Shown: positions 61,289 to 64,000 of the stretch, piece by piece
How positions within the stretch are numbered: position 1 is the stretch's first letter
Layout of the letters: each line of letters begins with the position of its first letter
NCBI GenBank assembly: GCA_029975475.1
Contig: JARKPB010000003.1
Location: 1-64,000 of the forward strand
Source of the DNA: Anaerolineaceae bacterium
GTDB lineage: Bacteria > Chloroflexota > Anaerolineae > Anaerolineales > Anaerolineaceae
Direction of reading: 5' to 3'
DNA: 64,000 nucleotides
Position numbers and translations under genes: made by a program
The notes under the pieces: generated by a model
What the model saw: only the letters and a program-made list of their open reading frames with translations
Told to the model about the DNA's origin: nothing
The model's database searches: none

Positions 61289-61373
61289 ATTGCCCCCTAT
61301 TTCTCAGGTGGTAAAAATAGATAAAATTGCACTCCAACAATACCTGTTCCTCATCTTTTCTCAACCAATTTCA

Positions 61374-61401
61374 ATCATACAGTTATAAAATGGTTTGTCA
61401 A
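61374..61401 (-). promoter_or_regulatory. Promoter of the response regulator
   Basis: Minus strand TTGACA (61396-61401), 16-bp spacer, TATGAT (61374-61379). Confidence 0.65.
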
Positions 61402-61725
61402 TCCGCCTGGCGCGTCTGCAACAAAGTTGAAACAATTTCCCCGGTCTGCCATCTTTTTTCTTCAGAATGAGCGCGGCTTGCGCACCCCCACGGCGTTAGC
61501 TGCACCCCGCAAACCGCGCGCTGGCAGCGGCTTTCCTCCGACAGCGGGAAATAATCTGACTTTTCCAAAACCGTTCTTGTTTTCTCGCCCCGCGCGGATT
61601 TTTCCCCCGGAATTTTCAGGTTGAAACGTGCATTTGGGCAACAATTTAACCACCCGTGTGATAATTATAGTAACTCGCGTTAACCTGACAACCGCCAAAT
61701 AATCGAACATTTGGAGAATCCCGCC
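61402..61725. other. Intergenic region, no gene seen
   Basis: 324 nt upstream of the threonine-synthase-like gene. No RNA gene and no convincing ORF (a 65-codon plus frame at 61427 has no ribosome site and low-complexity codons). A TATAGT-like element near 61665-61675 might belong to the downstream gene. Base composition changes from GC-rich (about 61470-61600) to AT-rich (about 61620-61700). Confidence 0.5.
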
Positions 61726-62826
61726 ATGTTCCACCTGACCTGTTCAACCTGCGCAAAAGAATTCCCCGCTGATACGACAGCCTGGCGCTGCCAATGCGGC
61801 GGGCTGCTGGACCTGACTTTTGAGCCGGGCTTTTGGCCGGACGCGGTTAGCGATCGCGCGCCGGATTTATGGCGGTACCGCGAGGCCCTCCCAGTTCTGG
61901 ATGAAACCGCCATCGTCAGTTTTGGCGAGGGTTACACTCCCCTGCTGCCGGTGTCGTTCGGCCGCAGGTCCGCCTGGATCAAACAGGATCACCTTTTTCA
62001 AACCGGTTCATATAAAGACCGCGGCGCGGCGCTCTTGATCAGCCATGCGCGCGCGCTGGGCATAAAGAAAGTGGTCGAAGATTCTTCCGGCAACGCTGGT
62101 TGTGCGGTGGCGGCCTACTGCGCCAGAGCGGGAATCGCCTGCGACATCTATGTGCCCGAATCCACTTCCCCGGCGAAACTGGAACAAATCGCCGCCTACG
62201 GCGCGGGGTTAATCCGCATCCCGGGCAGCCGCGAAGACACCGCCCGGGCGGTGATGGCTGCCGCGGAAAATACTTTTTACGCCAGCCATACCTGGAATCC
62301 TTTCTTTTTTCACGGCACGAAAACCTGGGCTTATGAAGTCTGCGAGCAGCTGGGGTGGAAAGCGCCCGACAGTGTGGTGCTGCCAGCCGGTAATGGAACC
62401 CTGCTGCTCGGCGCGGCCATCGGGTTCAAAGAACTCACCGCGGCAAAGATCATCTCCCGCCCGCCAGCCATTATCGCGGTTCAGGCCGAAGCCTGCCAGC
62501 CGCTTACCCGGGCTTTTGAAACTGGCAGCCAGCAGCCGGTAAAAATTGAAAAACGGGATACCCGCGCCGAGGGCATCGCCATCGCCGAACCAGCCCGAGG
62601 CTGGCAAATTCTGGCCGCGGTGCGCGCCAGCGGCGGTGGGTTCATAAGCGTGACCGAGTCCGAGATCCGCACGGCGCAGCAGCGCATGGCATCTCAGGGA
62701 TATTTCATCGAACCGACCGCCGCGGCCGTCATCGCTGGGTTAGCCCGCTATCTTTCCACTGCACCAGACAAGGAAATCGTGGTCAGCACCTTCAGCGGAC
62801 ACGGTCTTAAAGCGGCCGGACATTAA
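61726..62826 (+). CDS. PLP-dependent threonine-synthase-like enzyme
   Basis: 366 residues of fold-type II. An N-terminal zinc ribbon has CSTC and CQCGG. PLP Lys is in TGSYKDRGA; NAG motif in SSGNAGCAVAAYCARAG; Gly-loop VVLPAGNGTLLLG. It matches short threonine synthase-like proteins, but threonine synthesis is not certain; no other aspartate-pathway genes are near. ATG 61726 has GGAG upstream; an earlier TTG overlaps the ribosome site. Confidence 0.85.
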   Translation: MFHLTCSTCAKEFPADTTAWRCQCGGLLDLTFEPGFWPDAVSDRAPDLWRYREALPVLDETAIVSFGEGYTPLLPVSFGRRSAWIKQDHLFQTGSYKDRGAALLISHARALGIKKVVEDSSGNAGCAVAAYCARAGIACDIYVPESTSPAKLEQIAAYGAGLIRIPGSREDTARAVMAAAENTFYASHTWNPFFFHGTKTWAYEVCEQLGWKAPDSVVLPAGNGTLLLGAAIGFKELTAAKIISRPPAIIAVQAEACQPLTRAFETGSQQPVKIEKRDTRAEGIAIAEPARGWQILAAVRASGGGFISVTESEIRTAQQRMASQGYFIEPTAAAVIAGLARYLSTAPDKEIVVSTFSGHGLKAAGH

Positions 62827-62849
62827 GCGCAAGCGCCTGACACCACTCC

Positions 62850-63050
62850 TGTTTTGAAAAAAACCGCCCTCCCAGGTGGTCAAAGTAGTCAAAGGCGGCA
62901 GATGAACCCTTTCCCCGGGTTTTCATCTGGCGGGTAACGAGAACCCTGAGCCCGCGCGCATCTGCAATACGGAACGGCGCGCCGAAACGCCGGGGGATTG
63001 ATCGTAAATCCTCTCAAACCAGGCGGCTGGGCAGCCGCCTGGATCTGTCT
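62850..63050 (-). other. Highly structured non-coding segment
   Basis: On the minus strand: CCAGGCGGCT/AGCCGCCTGG (10 bp, 63022-63045), then a CGGG...CCCG hairpin, CAGATGAA...TTCATCTG (8 bp) and a CCGCC...GGCGG closing pair, followed by TTTTTTT near 62860. It could be a small RNA or the long 3' end of the gene at 63061. It matches no RNA family I can name. Confidence 0.35.
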
Positions 63051-63060
63051 GGGGAGTAAG

Positions 63061-63255
63061 TCACCCGTCCTGGCGGTAAGCCTTCAGTTGTTCCGCACCG
63101 GGCAGGCTGCCGATCAATTTTGCCGGGTCATGGATCAGCAGCGGCAGATGCTGCGCACAGATATACAGGGGCTTGCCCTGATAGAGCAGCGTTACCAGGG
63201 GAACCGCCTCCTCACTGACCTGGCAATGGATGCAAACGGGTTCGGATTCAAGCAT
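63061..63255 (-). CDS. Small zinc-finger-like protein (64 aa)
   Basis: Residues include C-x2-C (VCIHCQ) and CAQH (C-x2-H) about 20 residues later, a likely Cys3-His zinc site, then LPLLIHDPAKLIG. ATG 63255 has GAGG just upstream. 48 nt downstream of the HD-GYP gene, co-directional. Role unknown; such small proteins recur in Chloroflexota. Confidence 0.7.
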   Translation of the reverse strand: MLESEPVCIHCQVSEEAVPLVTLLYQGKPLYICAQHLPLLIHDPAKLIGSLPGAEQLKAYRQDG

Positions 63256-63303
63256 GCTCCACCTCAAAAATATAGTGGAGTAATTTTACCATTTTTAATA
63301 CAG

Positions 63304-64000
63304 TTATTTTCCTTTATTGGTCAGCCTGGACCATTCCGGGTCATCCAGCAGCGCCAGAAATACGCGCACCACATCCGGGTCAAACAATCGGCCGGCTTCC
63401 TGGATAATAAATTCGCGAACCGCCTGTTGAGGCCAGGCTGGACGGTAAGGCCGTTCTGAGTTTAACGCGTCCCAGACATCCACCACGGCAAAAATCCGCC
63501 CGGCCAGCGGGATTTCCCTGCCCTTTAAACCGCGCGGGTAACCGGTGCCGTTCCAGCGTTCATGATGGGTATAAGGAATATCCAGCGCCGGCGCCAGGAA
63601 TTTGATCGGGGCAAGCAGGTCGTAGGCGTACAACGGGTGCTGGCGCATGATCAACCATTCTTCAGCAGTCAGCGGGCCGGGTTTTAATAATATGCTGTCC
63701 GGGATACCCATCTTGCCAATATCGTGAAGGATCGCCCCCCGGCGCACATGCACCAGCTGTTCATCGCTGATGCCCATGGCGCGCGCCAGGCGCATGGTCA
63801 TCTCGACGACGCGCATACTGTGGCCGGCGGTTTCTTTTTCGCGAATTTCCAGGGCATGAGACCACCCCTCCAGGGTGGCATCATAGGCGCTGGCCAGTTC
63901 TTCGGCAGCCTGGCGGGCGAGATTCTCCGCCCGGATTCGTTCGGTAATATCCCAGACAATTCCCCCGATCAGTTCATTACCATCGCTGGATGGAATAGGA
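63304..64000 (-). CDS. PAS/HD-GYP c-di-GMP phosphodiesterase, C-terminal part (truncated by window edge)
   Basis: The visible 232 codons begin inside a PAS/PAC segment (GGIVWDITERIRAEN, near 63930) followed by a linker helix. The HD-GYP domain has ETAGHS, HDIGKMGIPD, MRQHPLY, HHERWNGTGYP and DVWDALNSERPYR, with all metal and GYP residues present, so it should hydrolyse c-di-GMP. The N-terminus lies beyond 64000. The adjacent c-di-GMP riboswitch/sortase unit (59.5-60.4 kb) makes a functional link plausible. Confidence 0.9.
   Translation of the reverse strand, partial: PIPSSDGNELIGGIVWDITERIRAENLARQAAEELASAYDATLEGWSHALEIREKETAGHSMRVVEMTMRLARAMGISDEQLVHVRRGAILHDIGKMGIPDSILLKPGPLTAEEWLIMRQHPLYAYDLLAPIKFLAPALDIPYTHHERWNGTGYPRGLKGREIPLAGRIFAVVDVWDALNSERPYRPAWPQQAVREFIIQEAGRLFDPDVVRVFLALLDDPEWSRLTNKGK

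Noticed and set aside
61427-61624. 65-codon ORF upstream of the threonine-synthase-like gene
   Set aside because: No ribosome site, no motif, composition like non-coding DNA.

Overview
The window looks like chromosomal DNA of a GC-rich, free-living bacterium, most probably of the phylum Chloroflexota (Anaerolineae-like). This is inferred from gene content and signals, not from a database search. The supporting points are an S12 with the Gram-positive type insertion, a PAS/HD-GYP protein, an Agl23-type membrane protein, a T-box in front of valS, and a mix of consensus sigma-70 promoters with many apparently leaderless genes. No phage, insertion sequence or CRISPR array was seen; almost all of it is dense core and accessory chromosome.

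Region by region. 1-7.4 kb (minus strand): rpoB-rpsL-rpsG-fusA-tuf, with rpoC missing from its usual place and a consensus promoter before rpoB. 7.5-10.1 kb: a polar amino acid ABC importer. 10.2-16.1 kb: a seven-gene minus-strand cluster (resolvase-like protein, three GNAT acetyltransferases, an MFS exporter, a HAD phosphatase and a metallophosphoesterase). It is preceded by a promoter, a 32-codon leader ORF and two tandem terminators that share an arm, which resembles a transcription attenuator. 16.2-19.5 kb: sdhCDAB. 19.5-23.3 kb: a lytic transglycosylase/lipoprotein pair, rsmG, a self-regulated MerR/TipA-type regulator and a HAD-HD fusion. 23.3-25.5 kb: a tungsten/molybdenum AOR-family oxidoreductase with its MoaD-like partner.

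25.5-42.5 kb: an MFS transporter, a large Agl23-NHL membrane protein, nagA, clpC, a beta-lactamase-like wall protein, a cNMP/bPH2 membrane protein, def-recF, and gmd. 42.5-43.0 kb: tRNA-Gly and tRNA-Cys followed by three 92-bp tandem repeats that copy the tRNA-Cys 3' end. 43-46.1 kb: GNAT, rnhA, an orphan solute-binding lipoprotein and a NUDIX hydrolase. 46.2-50.2 kb: a Val-specific T-box riboswitch controlling an alpha/beta hydrolase and valS. 50.2-59.4 kb: a methyltransferase/glycosyltransferase pair, a ferric-reductase-like flavocytochrome with PsiE, a phosphatidylcholine-synthase-like enzyme, a VTT membrane protein, a beta-hydroxyacid dehydrogenase, a YcaQ/AlkX-type glycosylase and an M15-like lipoprotein. 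59.4-64 kb: a c-di-GMP-I riboswitch with terminator in front of a secreted sortase-like protein, an OmpR-type response regulator, a threonine-synthase-like enzyme, a small zinc-finger protein and a truncated PAS/HD-GYP c-di-GMP phosphodiesterase.

The most striking regulatory element is the 15.8-16.1 kb leader. The other regulatory systems readable from the sequence are the valS T-box, the c-di-GMP riboswitch/sortase unit and the MerR promoter with a 19-bp spacer.
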